A stretch of DNA of 47,343 nucleotides, taken from DASQGA01 sp963722715 (GTDB taxonomy: Bacteria > Actinomycetota > Thermoleophilia > Gaiellales > Gaiellaceae). Of this stretch, positions 1 to 9,567 are shown one piece after another. Position numbers and translations under genes: made by a program. The notes beneath the pieces are model-generated. The model saw only the letters and a program-made list of their open reading frames with translations. It was not told the origin of the DNA and ran no database searches. The stretch lies in the NCBI GenBank assembly GCA_963722715.1, contig CAVROA010000014.1, positions 1 to 47,343 of the forward strand, written 5' to 3'. The first letter of the stretch is position 1. Every line of letters starts with the position of its first letter.

Positions 1-2732
1 TCCCGGCACGTGTAGCAGCTGCCCGTCCTGACCATGCGGCCGCCGCACTTGGCGCACTCGACTGCGTCCTCGTGCGCGTTGAACAGGGCTGCCTGGCCGG
101 GAGGTGCGGCTGCGCCCGCTTCGGCGTCGCCCGCGGGCTCGCCCTCGAGGACTGCGTGCGCCTGCGCTAGCCGGGCCTTCACCTCGGGGCTCATGATCCC
201 GAGCTCCTGCTGCTTGTCGGCGTCCAGGAACTTCTTCCCCATCCAGCGGAAGATGTAGTCGACGATCGACTTCGCGGCCCTGATGTCCGGGTCGTTGGTC
301 AGGCCGGACGGCTCGAAGCGCATGTGGGCGAACTTCGAGACGTAGACCTCGAGCGGCACGCCGTACTGGAGGCCGAGCGAGACCGAGATCATGAACGAGT
401 TCATGAGGCCGGCCAGGGTCGTGCCCTCCTTGGCGATGTCCACGAAGATGTCGCCGGGCGTCCCGTCGTCGTAGAGGCCGACGTGGATGTAGCCCTCGTA
501 CTCGCCGACCTGGAACTTGCGGCCGATCTCGTTTCGGTCGAGCGGCAGCCGGCGGCGGTCCTCCTTCGGCTCGGGCGGGATCGCGGCGACCGTGGCGTCG
601 GCCTTGCCGGAGAGCGGCTGCGCGACCTTGCAGTTGTCCCGGTAGATGGCGATCGCCTTGACGCCGAGCTTCCACGCGTCCGCGATCAGGCCCGAGACGT
701 CGTCGACGGTCGCGGTCTCCGGCATGTTCACCGTCTTCGAGATCGCGCCCGAGATGAACGGCTGGACGGCGCCCATCATCTTCACGTGGCCCATGTAGTG
801 GATCGACCGCTCGCCGATCGCGCAGTCGAAGACCGGGTAGTGCTCGGCCTTCAGGAAGGGCGCGCCGACGACGGTGTTCCGGTCGTCGATGAACGCCGTC
901 ATCTGGTCGACCTCGGCCGGCGCGTAGCCGAGCTTGTCGAGCGCCATCGCGACGGTCTGGTTCACGATCGTGATCTCGCCGCCGCCGACGAGCTTCTTCG
1001 ACTTGACGAGCGAGAAGTCGGGCTCGACCCCGGTCGTGTCGCAATCCATCATGAAGCTGATCGTCCCGGTGGGAGCGAGCACGGTCGCCTGTGCGTTCCG
1101 GAAGCCGCTCACCTCGCCGATGTTCAGCGCGTCGTCCCAGGACTGGCGGGCAGCGCGAAGCAGGTCGTCGGAGACGGCGCTCTGGTGCTCGATGTTCCCG
1201 ACCGCGGCGCGGTGCTTCGAGATGACGCCGATCATGGCGCCGGCGTTCGGCTGGTAGCCCGCGAAGGAGCCCATCCGCGCCGCGACCTCGGCCGACTTCC
1301 TGTACGCGCGACCGGTCATGAGCGCGGTCACCGCGGCCGCATAGGCACGGCCCTCGTCCGAGTCGTACGGGAGGCCGTTCGACATGAGGAGCGCCCCGAG
1401 GTTCGCGTAGCCGAGGCCGAGCTGGCGGTACGACTTCGCGTTCCGGTCGATCTCCGGGGTCGGGTAGCTCGAGTAGCCGACCATGATCTCCTGCGCGAGG
1501 AACATCGTGTCGACCGCGTGCTCGAACGCCTCGACGTCGAGCTCGCCGTCCTCGCGGCGGAACTTCATCAGGTTCAGCGAGGCGAGGTTGCAGGCCGAGT
1601 CGTCGATGTGCATGTACTCGGAGCACGGGTTCGAGGCGTTGATCCGCCCGGTGTTCGGGCAGGTGTGCCACGCGTTGATGGTCGTGTCGTACTGGATGCC
1701 TGGGTCGGCGCACTTCCACGCCGCCTCCGCCGCCTGGCGGAGGAGATCCTTCGCCGCCACGGTCTTGACGACCGAGCCGTCGGTGCGCGTCGTCAGGTTC
1801 CACTCGCCGTTCGTCTCGACCGCCTCCATGAAGGAGTCGGTGACGCGGATCGAGTTGTTCGCGTTCTGGTACTGGATCGAGCCCCAGTCGGGCGAGTTCA
1901 GCGACATGTCGTAGCCCGCCGCCTCGAGCACGCGCGCCTTCTCCTCCTCGCGCGCCTTGCACCAGATGAACTCCTCCACGTCCGGGTGGTCGACGTCGAG
2001 GATCACCATCTTGGCCGCGCGCCGCGTCTTCCCGCCGGACTTGATCGTGCCGGCGGACGCGTCGGCGCCGCGCATGAAGCTGACCGGCCCGGAGGCGTAG
2101 CCGCCCTTGGAGAGCTGCTCCGCCGAGGAGCGCAGCTTCGACAGGTTGATGCCCGAGCCCGAGCCGCCGCGGAAGATGACGCCCTCGCGGCGGATCCAGT
2201 CGAGGATCGACTCCATCGAGTCCTCGATCGAGAGGATGAAGCAGGCCGAGCACTGCGGCTTCTCCTCGAAGCCGACGTTGAACCAGACGGGCGAGTTGAA
2301 GGAGGCGAGCTGGTTGACGAGGATCGCCTTCAGCTCCGCCTCGAAGGTCTCGGCCTCCTCGTCGGTCGCGAAGTAGCCGCCGTCACGCCCCCACGCCGTG
2401 ATCGTGTCGACGACGCGGCCGATCATCTGGCGGACGCTCGACTCGCGCTCCGGTGAGGACATGCGGCCGCGGAAGTACTTCTGCGCGACGATGTTCGTGG
2501 CCGTCTGCGACCAGAAGCGCGGGAACTCGACGCCCTTCTGCTCGAAGACGGGCTTGTCCTTGCCGGGGATGTACGCGTCCCGGATCTCCCACTCGATCTC
2601 GTCGAACGGATCCCGCCCGGGAATGGTGAAATAACGCTTGACGCCGCAGGTACGCGCAGCCTCGACGACCGCGTTCACGATGTCGTCGTCAGTGATGACG
2701 GGTTGGGCTGCTGTGCCTTCTGCGGACGCCAT
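1..2732 (-). CDS. nrdJ: Vitamin B12-dependent (class II) ribonucleotide reductase, C-terminal tip cut by window edge
   Basis: Reduces ribonucleotides to deoxyribonucleotides with adenosylcobalamin as radical source; cytoplasmic. The minus strand is open from the ATG at 2732 to the window edge (at least 909 residues). Early residues carry the NrdJ N-terminus (VKRYFTIPGRDPFDEIEWEI), followed by FNSPVWFNVG, QCSACFIL, the glycine-rich GGSGSGINLSKLRS, NPCSEYMH with DDSACNLASLNL, and APTGTISFMMDCDTTGVEPD. The far C-terminus ends in the zinc-ribbon-like CAKCGG...GSCYTC expected for the redox-active tail, so only a few residues are missing. An ideal GAGGAGG ribosome site lies just upstream of the start (complement of 2737-2743). 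It is divergently placed from the glycan locus and is a housekeeping gene. Family identity is near certain. No cobalamin riboswitch was recognised upstream. Confidence 0.97.
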   Translation of the reverse strand, partial: MASAEGTAAQPVITDDDIVNAVVEAARTCGVKRYFTIPGRDPFDEIEWEIRDAYIPGKDKPVFEQKGVEFPRFWSQTATNIVAQKYFRGRMSSPERESSVRQMIGRVVDTITAWGRDGGYFATDEEAETFEAELKAILVNQLASFNSPVWFNVGFEEKPQCSACFILSIEDSMESILDWIRREGVIFRGGSGSGINLSKLRSSAEQLSKGGYASGPVSFMRGADASAGTIKSGGKTRRAAKMVILDVDHPDVEEFIWCKAREEEKARVLEAAGYDMSLNSPDWGSIQYQNANNSIRVTDSFMEAVETNGEWNLTTRTDGSVVKTVAAKDLLRQAAEAAWKCADPGIQYDTTINAWHTCPNTGRINASNPCSEYMHIDDSACNLASLNLMKFRREDGELDVEAFEHAVDTMFLAQEIMVGYSSYPTPEIDRNAKSYRQLGLGYANLGALLMSNGLPYDSDEGRAYAAAVTALMTGRAYRKSAEVAARMGSFAGYQPNAGAMIGVISKHRAAVGNIEHQSAVSDDLLRAARQSWDDALNIGEVSGFRNAQATVLAPTGTISFMMDCDTTGVEPDFSLVKSKKLVGGGEITIVNQTVAMALDKLGYAPAEVDQMTAFIDDRNTVVGAPFLKAEHYPVFDCAIGERSIHYMGHVKMMGAVQPFISGAISKTVNMPETATVDDVSGLIADAWKLGVKAIAIYRDNCKVAQPLSGKADATVAAIPPEPKEDRRRLPLDRNEIGRKFQVGEYEGYIHVGLYDDGTPGDIFVDIAKEGTTLAGLMNSFMISVSLGLQYGVPLEVYVSKFAHMRFEPSGLTNDPDIRAAKSIVDYIFRWMGKKFLDADKQQELGIMSPEVKARLAQAHAVLEGEPAGDAEAGAAAPPGQAALFNAHEDAVECAKCGGRMVRTGSCYTCR

Positions 2733-2927
2733 TGTTCCTCCTCAAAGAGTATCTGTCTCGGTACCCGCCGAAGCGGGGACCAAGGAGCGTAGTGCGGGGG
2801 TCGGACGGATCGATTTGCAGGGGTTTTCTCGCCTATGGGTCTCGGCGAGCGGCTTTTCGCGCCGCGGCTCGAAACCCCGTGCGGTGCACGGTTACAGACC
2901 GCCTTCCTAGCTGCCGATACGAGTGGC

Positions 2928-5104
2928 ATGAACGCTCTTCTTGCCGCGGTCCTGGAGGCGCCCAGAAGGCCTGCACCGCCACGCGCGGAGCCGCTTCCAG
3001 AGATCCCGGCTCCCACGCCCCGACGGCCGGTCCCGACCTGGATCGTCCTGACGGCGCTCTTCGCCGTCGCCGCCGCCTACCACGCGGTCGCCTCCCTGGG
3101 CCACGTCGCGCCCGCGGTCTTCACGGACGAGCTCCTCCACTCGAAGTTCGCACAGTCGCTCGCGGCCGGGCACGGGCTCCTCGTCCGCGGCGAGCCGTTC
3201 ACCTTCCCCTCGCCCCTCCCCGCCCTCGCGCAGGCACCCGCCTGGCTCGCCGGCAGCGTCCCCGTCGGCTACGAGCTGGCGAAGATCCTGAACGCGCTCG
3301 TCATGAGCGCCGCCGTCTTCCCCGCCTACTGGCTCGCGCGCTCGCTCGTGCGCCCCCGCTACGCCCTCCTCGCCGCGGCCGCCGCCGTCGCCTCCCCGGC
3401 GATGGTCTACCACTCCTACCTCCTCTCCGAGGCGCTCGCCTACCCGGTCTTCTTCCTGGCGGTCGCCGTGATCGTCCGGGCGCTCCAGACCCCGTCGAGG
3501 CGCTGGGGAGTGGGAGTCCTCGCCGTCTCGCTCCTCGCGGTCGCCACGCGCACGCAGTTCCTGGCGCTGCCGCTCGCCTTCTCTCTCGCCGCTCTCGCAG
3601 GCGGGCGCACCGGGATCCGGCGGCAGGCGCTCCCGCTCGGTGGCTTCGTGGCCCTGGGCGCGGCCGCGCTCACCGTGGGCGGAGTCCGCCCTCGGCCCGT
3701 ACTTGGGCGCGGCGGGACTCGACTACGAGCTCCTCGACGTCCTGCGCTGGGGCGGCGCGACGGCCGCCCTGCTGCCGTTCGCGGCCGGCTGGCTCGTCGC
3801 CCCCGGAGCGGCTCTCGGGCTCGGCTACCTCTGATCCGGCCGCGCCTCCGGCGCCGACCGCTCCGTCGGCATCTTCATCGCCGCGCTCGGGGCCATCGTC
3901 CTCCTCCAGGTCGGCGTCGATCGCCGCCGCAGACTCGCACCGCCCGCTCGAGCGCTACGCGATCTACCTCGCACCGCTCGCGTTCCTGCTCTTCTTCGCG
4001 TACGTGGAGCGGGGCGCTCCCCAGCGCCGGCTGTACGCAGGGCTCGCGCTCTCGATCGGGCTGCTGGCCTGGCTCGTGCCGTTTCCCTCTCTCGCCGACT
4101 TCCGCTTCTCGTTCGACTCGCCGACGCTCTCGTCGTTCGGGATGCTGGCCCACTGGATCGGGAACGCGAACGCGGCCACCGTCTTCGCGGCCGTCCCGCT
4201 CGCGGGCAGTGTGCTCGTCGCGCTCGTCCCGCTCCGGCGGCGTGTCCCCGCCCTCTTCGCGGGGGGCGCAGTTGCGCTCCTGCTCCTGACGGGCCTCGCC
4301 ACCTATGCCGGCGACCATTCGATGACGCGCCGCGCCCTGGCGGCCTGGAGCGCCCCGAGCCCCGACTGGGTCGACCAGGGCGGTCTCGGGCGCGCCGACT
4401 ACCTCGCGCTGCCCGGCGGCTCCCCGCACTTCGGCTGGATGCTGGAAGCGTGGAACCGCGACGTCGACCGGACGATCCGGCTCGGCGTCAAGGACACTCC
4501 CACCGACCCGTTCGCGGCCTCGAGAGCCATGGTCGCGCCGAACGGTGTCCTCCTCGTGGACGGCAGCCCCGCAGCCGCAGGCCTGCTCGTGGTCAACGAC
4601 TTCGGAACGCAGATCGACCTCGAGGGCACGGTCGTCGCCCGGCCGCGTCCGGGGCTCACCGAGCTGCGAGTTCCGGCCGCACCCCACGTCCGGTGGATCG
4701 CCACCGGGCTCTACGGCGACGGCTGGTCGTCGGGGAACCTCTCCTACCGGGTCTGGCCCGAGCGCGTCGGCGCCGCAGGCGTCTACGAGGTCGGGCTCGC
4801 CCTCCCGAGCGGCTACCCCGCGCGGACCGTGACGCTGACGGTCGAAGGCGTCGAGCGCCGCACGCTGACGCTCAGGCCGGGCACCTCGGTGCACCTGGAG
4901 CTCCCGGCGCCGCTTCGAGCGGGCTCCATCCCGGTCCTTCGCATCTCGGCAGACGGCGGCCGCCTCGTCGGAACGGAGACGGCGAACGCCTACCTCGTCT
5001 CGCTCCAGGTCACGAGCCTCGCCTACCGCGCCCGTGGGCCGGCGGCCGCCCTACCGCCTGCCACGGTGCCCGGAGAAGACCTGCTCGCGCCCTCCACGAC
5101 CTAG
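2928..5104 (+). CDS. GT-C-type polytopic membrane glycosyltransferase-like protein, frameshifted
   Basis: Large integral membrane protein resembling lipid-linked-sugar glycosyltransferases of the GT-C fold (PMT/ArnT type). Residues 1-45 are cytosolic and proline-rich. The first membrane segment is followed by PAVFTDELLHSKFAQSLA, whose acidic DE pair in the first external loop is typical of GT-C enzymes. Many hydrophobic helices follow, then a soluble C-terminal domain of about 200 residues. The reading moves between frames near 3675-3690, meets a stop at 3832-3834, resumes in the same frame (SGADRSVGIFIAALGAIVLL) and shifts again near 3920 before AADSHRPLERYAIYL. Both sides of each break are coherent protein, so sequence error or a young pseudogene are both possible. 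The ATG at 2928 is chosen over an upstream in-frame one because it precedes the conserved part. It is a paralogue of the 16864-19095 gene. Acceptor and donor are unknown. Confidence 0.75.
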
Positions 5105-5110
5105 GCAGGC

Positions 5111-5148
5111 CCGGTCCGGTACCCCGCCGACCGCATAGGTCGGACCGG
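5111..5148 (+). terminator. Hairpin after the GT-C gene, possible terminator
   Basis: Just past the stop at 5104, CCGGTCC (5111-5117) can pair with GGACCGG (5142-5148). Alternatively CCGACC (5127-5132) pairs with GGTCGG (5138-5143) around a GCATA loop; the two foldings are mutually exclusive. No T-run follows, as is common for high-G+C actinobacterial terminators. Confidence 0.4.
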
Positions 5149-5195
5149 CCATCGGTTCGATCCCCTGACGCCCGCGGAGTGGCATTGTCGAAGGG

Positions 5196-5744
5196 GTGTT
5201 CGCAAAGATCGGTGCGATTCTGTTCGTGCTGGGCGCCATTCCGTTCGCACTCTGGGTCGGCGGCTATCTTCCCCCGCCCGAGAAGACAGCTGCCGCGGAA
5301 AGCCGCCCGCCCTTCGAGCCCGGGCTCGTGGAGGCCGAGTGGCGCGACCATGTGGCAGCGATCTGCGATTGGGAGAAAGAGCGTGCGCAGGACATCGAAG
5401 AGGCGTTGAGGCGATCGGTGACGCCTGCCCAAGCGATGCTCGGCATTGACAACGCGATCCGTCTTGGGCAGTCGAGCCTGGACATCTTCCGGCGGCTGGA
5501 GACGCCGTTTGCCTACCGGCGCGAAGCGAGACAGCTGAAGCGTCTGCTTGCAGACGAGCAACAGGCCGTGATCGGGCTGCGACGCGCAATTCGCTCGGCG
5601 AACCGCAAGGCGCTCTACCGCAACGCCAGGACGATCGTGGCGGCGGAGAAGCGGAAGCGCGTCATGCTCGCCGACCTCGGCCTCCAAGCCTGCATCCCGA
5701 AGGCGCCGGACCTCCCTGCGCAAGGTGACGCGACGGTCGTCTAG
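5196..5744 (+). CDS. Membrane-anchored protein of unknown function
   Basis: 182 residues from a GTG start. Residues 4-25 form one hydrophobic segment (IGAILFVLGAIPFALWVGGYL), either an uncleaved signal anchor or a signal peptide. The remainder is a charged, helix-prone domain rich in Arg, Glu and Ala, with two Cys residues (near 57 and 171). No family was recognised. It ends 9 bp from the convergent secreted-protein gene at 5754, so the two are separate units. No ribosome site is clear before the GTG. Coding potential is supported by the continuous frame and third-position G/C preference, though its codon use is slightly less extreme than its neighbours. Confidence 0.6.
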   Translation: MFAKIGAILFVLGAIPFALWVGGYLPPPEKTAAAESRPPFEPGLVEAEWRDHVAAICDWEKERAQDIEEALRRSVTPAQAMLGIDNAIRLGQSSLDIFRRLETPFAYRREARQLKRLLADEQQAVIGLRRAIRSANRKALYRNARTIVAAEKRKRVMLADLGLQACIPKAPDLPAQGDATVV

Positions 5745-5753
5745 AGCTCTGGT

Positions 5754-6401
5754 CTAGCGCCCGTGCGGGTGGGCGGGCGGAAGCCTGCGGCCGCGGACAC
5801 GCTGCTTCACGAAGCTGGCACCGCCGGCGACCAGGAGCAGGAGGCCGAGGAGCCCGACGATCACGAGCGCGAGCGGGAAGGAGTCGGCGCTGCTCGGGCC
5901 GATCTTGTCCATCGCCTGGGTGACAGGCCCGGTCTGCTCCGCATCCGCACCGGAGCGCCCCTCCATCATCGTGCCCGGATCCTTGACGTCGTCAGACGTG
6001 CCAGCGATGCCGTCGGCCCCGTTGCCACCGTTACTGCCACTGCCGCCGCCTCCGCCGCCGCCGCCGGAAGCGTTGCCGCCCGATCCAGATGAGTTCTTGC
6101 CGTTCGTGCTCGTGCCGCCGTCGTTCTTGTTGTTCTCCCGCTGGTTGGCCGCGATCGCGGCGAGCATCGCAGCGGAGATGTCCTCCTCGGCGCTCGAATA
6201 GGCCTGCACGTCCTCGGGAAGATCCGCGATCGCCTCCCGGTAGCAGTGGATCGGGTACGTCGTGGCCACCCGGCCGTCGTCGTACCAGTCATCGAGCACG
6301 CGCTGCCCACACACGCTTGCCGAGGCTGGAGCGGCAGTGAGAGCGAGGAGAAGGGCGGCCAGGGAGGCTGCCCCGAGAAGTGAGCGGCTGAATTTCTTCA
6401 A
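5754..6401 (-). CDS. Secreted cell-surface protein with C-terminal membrane anchor
   Basis: 215 residues. A signal peptide (residues 1-29, SLLGAASLAALLLALTAAPA then ASA) is followed by a compact domain starting VCGQRVLDDWYDDGRVATTY with two Cys that could form a disulfide (residues 31 and 53). A long Gly/Ser/Asn-rich low-complexity linker comes next (about 95-130). A hydrophobic helix near residues 178-197 (LALVIVGLLGLLLLVAGGA) and a basic tail act as membrane anchor. I recall this N-terminal domain from hypothetical proteins of Thermoleophilia; its function is unknown to me. The apparent start is TTG at 6401. The gene is divergent from the O-antigen ligase-like gene, with about 115 bp between. 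There is no LPXTG sorting signal. Confidence 0.75.
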   Translation of the reverse strand: MKKFSRSLLGAASLAALLLALTAAPASASVCGQRVLDDWYDDGRVATTYPIHCYREAIADLPEDVQAYSSAEEDISAAMLAAIAANQRENNKNDGGTSTNGKNSSGSGGNASGGGGGGGGSGSNGGNGADGIAGTSDDVKDPGTMMEGRSGADAEQTGPVTQAMDKIGPSSADSFPLALVIVGLLGLLLLVAGGASFVKQRVRGRRLPPAHPHGR

Positions 6402-6503
6402 AGAGTCAAACAGTGAGTGGGCCGCATACTAGCGTCTACTCCCAACACGTTTAATCTGCATTCGCAAAGGTTTCGTGAAGGCGGAGCGGTGCGGGGTCTC
6501 TGC

Positions 6504-6509
6504 TAGCTT
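6504..6509 (+). promoter_or_regulatory. Putative -10 box (TAGCTT), leaderless type
   Basis: TAGCTT lies 7 bases before the ATG at 6517, and no Shine-Dalgarno is visible, so transcription would start at or near the start codon. Confidence 0.35.
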
Positions 6510-6516
6510 CCGGCCG

Positions 6517-8472
6517 ATGCGAGCGGCCCTCGAGCGCGCCGGCGCCGGCGCCGAGCCGCGGGCCGTGGTCCGAGGCTCCGCGCTTGCCGCCCGATTAGTC
6601 GCCACGGGCTTCCTCGCCCTCCTCGCCGCCTGCGTCTTCGCGGGAGACGCCTCGGACGACGACTCGCTCCTCTGGATCGGCGGGGCGGCGCTCGTTCTCG
6701 CGCTCGGCACCCTGACGGCGGGTCTCGCCGGGGCGCTCCCGCTCCCCCGCCTCTCCGGAAGCGCGCTCTGGTGCCTGGGGCTCGCAACTGCGCTCGTCGT
6801 GTGGATCGGGGTCTCCATCGCCTGGTCGGTCGAGCCCGACCGCTCGTGGACCTACTTCGATCGCGGAGTCGTCTACCTCGCGCTCCTCGGCGTGGGCATC
6901 CTGGCCGGCGGCCTCGTTCGCCGCGCCCCCACCGTTGCTGCTGCCGAGCTGGCGCTCGTGGTCGGCCTCGTGCTCGCGGTGGGGCTCGCCGTCAAGGTGT
7001 TTCCGTCGCTCTACCCCGACACCGAGCGAATCGCCCGCCTGCGCGCGCCCGTCGGGTACTGGAACGCGCTCGCCCTCCTCTTCGCGTTCGGGCTCCCGCT
7101 CGCGCTCTGGCTCGCCGGCCTCGCCGGCCGGCGCACAGGCTTACGTGCGCTCGCGGTCGTCTTCGTCTACCTGCTGGGCGTCGGGGTTGCTCTGACGTTC
7201 TCGCGCGGAGGCATCCTGGCCGCACTGGCCGCCGTGGCCGTCGCGCTTGCGCTCGGACGCGACCGCGTGGACCGGCTCGTCGACCTCGCGGTGGCCGGAA
7301 CCGGGGCGGCCCTCGTGAGCGCCTGGGCCCTGGGACAGCCGGGACTGGCGGCGGATGGCATCCCGCTCTCCGCCCGAGCCGGCGACGGCCACCAACTGGC
7401 CCTCGCGCTCGTTCTCGGCGCACTTGCGGTCGCCGGGCTCACAGTCGCGCTCTCCAGGCTCCGCCTTGCCGACCGCCTCCCTCGCTTCTCACGCCGGTGG
7501 GCGATCGGGGCTGCGCTCCTCGCTGCCGTCCTCCTTGCCGTGGCGGTGGCGGTGAGCGACCCCGGCGCACGCATCGACGAGTTCCGGAACCCGCCCGCGG
7601 TCGACGTGTCGCAGGAGGGCGGCCGGCTGACCAGCCTGAGCTCGAACCACCGCTGGACCTGGTGGGGGGAGGCCTGGGAGATCTTCATGGACCATCCCTT
7701 CCTCGGTGTGGGCGCGGGAAGCTTCGGAGTCGCCCACAGGCAGGTTCGGGTGAGCGATCTGGACGCCGTCGAGCCGCACAACCTTCCGCTCCAGTTCCTC
7801 GCGGAGACAGGTCTCGTGGGCGCGCTCCTGGCCGGCGGCGCAGCCCTGGCAGCCGCGATCGCTGCGCTGGGGACGCTTCGCCGCGCCGAGGGGCGCGAGC
7901 GAGGCGCCACGGTGGCCCTCGTCTGCGTGCTCGTGGCATACGCCGTCCAGGGCCTCTTCGACTTCGACTGGGACTTCCTGGCGGCGACCGGCCCGGTGAT
8001 GCTCGTGACGGGCGTCCTGCTCACCGCGGGCGGGCAATCGGCTACGCCGCGCCGCCACCGCCTCTGGGTGTTTGCCCCGCCCCTCGTCGCCGCCGCCCTC
8101 ATCTACTCCCTGGCCGCGCCGTGGCTGGCGGAGAGGAAGGTGGAGAGTGCATACGACGCCGTTGCGAGCGGGGATGCGAAGGCTGCGATCCAGGCGGCGG
8201 AGAGCGCCCACAGGCTGAACCCGCTCTCGCTCGACCCGCTTCGCGTCCAGGTAAATGCCCGCGTCCTCGACGGAGACGTCGCCGGAGCCCGGCAGGCGCT
8301 GATCGAAGCCGTCGAGCTCCAGCCCGAGAATCCGGCCAGCTGGTACGAGCTCGGTGTCTTCGAGCTCCTCGCCAGGCGTCCCGATGCCGCCGTCAGACCG
8401 CTCGAGCGTGCCGCCGAGCTCGATCCCCACGGGGACGCTCCGACCCTGCTCGCGGACCTCCGCCAACCCTGA
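6517..8472 (+). CDS. O-antigen ligase / polymerase family membrane protein (Wzy_C) with TPR tail
   Basis: 651 residues from the ATG at 6517 (an in-frame GTG at 6475 is possible but has no ribosome site). About ten to twelve hydrophobic helices are visible. The large external loop carries the family signature FLGVGAGSFGVAHRQ and VEPHNLPLQFLAETGLVGAL, and earlier LTFSRGGILAALAAV and PVGYWNALALLFAFGLPL. The last 120 residues form tetratricopeptide-like helices (LNPLSLDPLRVQVNARVLDG, PENPASWYELGVFELLARRP). Family members either polymerise lipid-linked repeat units or ligate finished glycans to an acceptor at the outer face of the membrane; which applies here cannot be read from sequence. It heads a plus-strand run: its TGA overlaps the ATG of the next glycosyltransferase by one base (TGATG), implying translational coupling. 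Confidence 0.88.
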   Translation: MRAALERAGAGAEPRAVVRGSALAARLVATGFLALLAACVFAGDASDDDSLLWIGGAALVLALGTLTAGLAGALPLPRLSGSALWCLGLATALVVWIGVSIAWSVEPDRSWTYFDRGVVYLALLGVGILAGGLVRRAPTVAAAELALVVGLVLAVGLAVKVFPSLYPDTERIARLRAPVGYWNALALLFAFGLPLALWLAGLAGRRTGLRALAVVFVYLLGVGVALTFSRGGILAALAAVAVALALGRDRVDRLVDLAVAGTGAALVSAWALGQPGLAADGIPLSARAGDGHQLALALVLGALAVAGLTVALSRLRLADRLPRFSRRWAIGAALLAAVLLAVAVAVSDPGARIDEFRNPPAVDVSQEGGRLTSLSSNHRWTWWGEAWEIFMDHPFLGVGAGSFGVAHRQVRVSDLDAVEPHNLPLQFLAETGLVGALLAGGAALAAAIAALGTLRRAEGRERGATVALVCVLVAYAVQGLFDFDWDFLAATGPVMLVTGVLLTAGGQSATPRRHRLWVFAPPLVAAALIYSLAAPWLAERKVESAYDAVASGDAKAAIQAAESAHRLNPLSLDPLRVQVNARVLDGDVAGARQALIEAVELQPENPASWYELGVFELLARRPDAAVRPLERAAELDPHGDAPTLLADLRQP

Positions 8473-9567
8473 TGCGCGTCGTGGTCGACGTCACCCCGCT
8501 CTCACATCCGCGCACGGGGATCGGGAACTACCTGCGCGGTCTGCTCGGCAGCCTCGCGCTTCTCGACGACGTCGAGCTCGTCGCCTTCGGGCCGATCGGC
8601 CGCAGCGGGAAGCCGAAACGTCGAGCTCGCCCTGGCCGGGCTCGACCTCGAGCAACGGCTGCAGGTCGTGCCCGCGGCCCATCTCTGGCGGACGGCCTGG
8701 AGCCGCGCCGGACGCCTCTCCGTCGAGCGCTTCGTGGGGCCGTTCGACGTCTTTCACTTCTCCGACTGGATGTATCCACCGCAGCGCGGAGGGATCCGGG
8801 CAACCACGATCTACGACCTCGTCCCGCTTCGGTTCCCGGAGTGGGTGGCGGCCCGGACCCGTTCGATGCACACGGCGAAGTACCGGAACGCCGCCCGCAC
8901 CTGCGACCTGATCGTCGCCATCTCCCGGCACACGGCCACCGAGGTGGCGGAGCGGCTCGCGGTCTCGCCTGAACGGCTCGCGGTCGCATACCCCGGCGTG
9001 GACGCGCGCTTCTCGCCCGAAGGACCTCCCTCGGCGGGCGGGCGGGCACCGTACATCCTCAGCGTCTCGACCCTGGAGCCGAGGAAGAACCTCGGGGCGC
9101 TCGTCGATGCCTTTTCGGTTCTCCGCCGGCGCCGGCCCGACGTCTCGCTCGTCATCGCGGGAGCCGAGGACAGCGTCGAGGCAGCGGCGCTCCAGGGAGA
9201 CGGCGTCGAACTGCTCGGTTACGTGGGCAACGAGGAGCTTGCCGGCCTCTATCGCGGCGCGGCCGCGTTCGCCTATCCCTCCCGGTTCGAGGGCTTCGGC
9301 ATGCCGATCGTGGAGGCGATGGCGAGCGGGACGCCGGTGGTCGCCGGCACGGACGCATCCCTGGACGAGGCCTCGGGTGCAGCTGCGCTGCGGGTCGACC
9401 CGGACGACGCGGATGCTTTCGCGCTGACCCTGGAACGGGCGCTGGACGAGCGTGACGCGCTCGTCCCGGCCGGGATCGAGCACGCGCGTGGGTTCACGTG
9501 GGAGGCATGCGGGCGGGCCGTGGCAGAGGCGTACCGGCGAGCGCTTCGGGGCGAAGGTCAGCCTTGA
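8472..9567 (+). CDS. GT4 family glycosyltransferase, one frameshift
   Basis: About 365 residues once one frame change near 8617-8622 is bridged. The first part begins MRVVVDVTPLSHPRTGIGNY, a typical GT4 N-terminus with the TGIGNY nucleotide-sugar-loop region. The second part continues NVELALAGLDLEQRLQVV and then FDVFHFSDWMYPP, with VSTLEPRKNLGALVDAF opening the donor-binding domain and the FEGFGMPIVEAMASGTPVV E-x7-E motif near the C-terminus. It transfers a nucleotide-activated sugar to a growing lipid-linked glycan, at the cytoplasmic face. The start overlaps the upstream ligase stop by one base, and its 3' end overlaps the convergent methyltransferase by 10 bases. It is similar in architecture to the two GT4 genes downstream, suggesting family expansion. 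Confidence 0.88.

Noticed and set aside
324..2456. 710-residue open frame on the plus strand
   Set aside because: Antisense to nrdJ; Arg/Asp/Val/Leu-rich composition with no family features, typical of a frame opposite a high-G+C gene.
3875..4894. 339-residue minus-strand open frame
   Set aside because: Antisense to the GT-C gene; low-complexity charged sequence. The plus-strand reading is clearly the protein.
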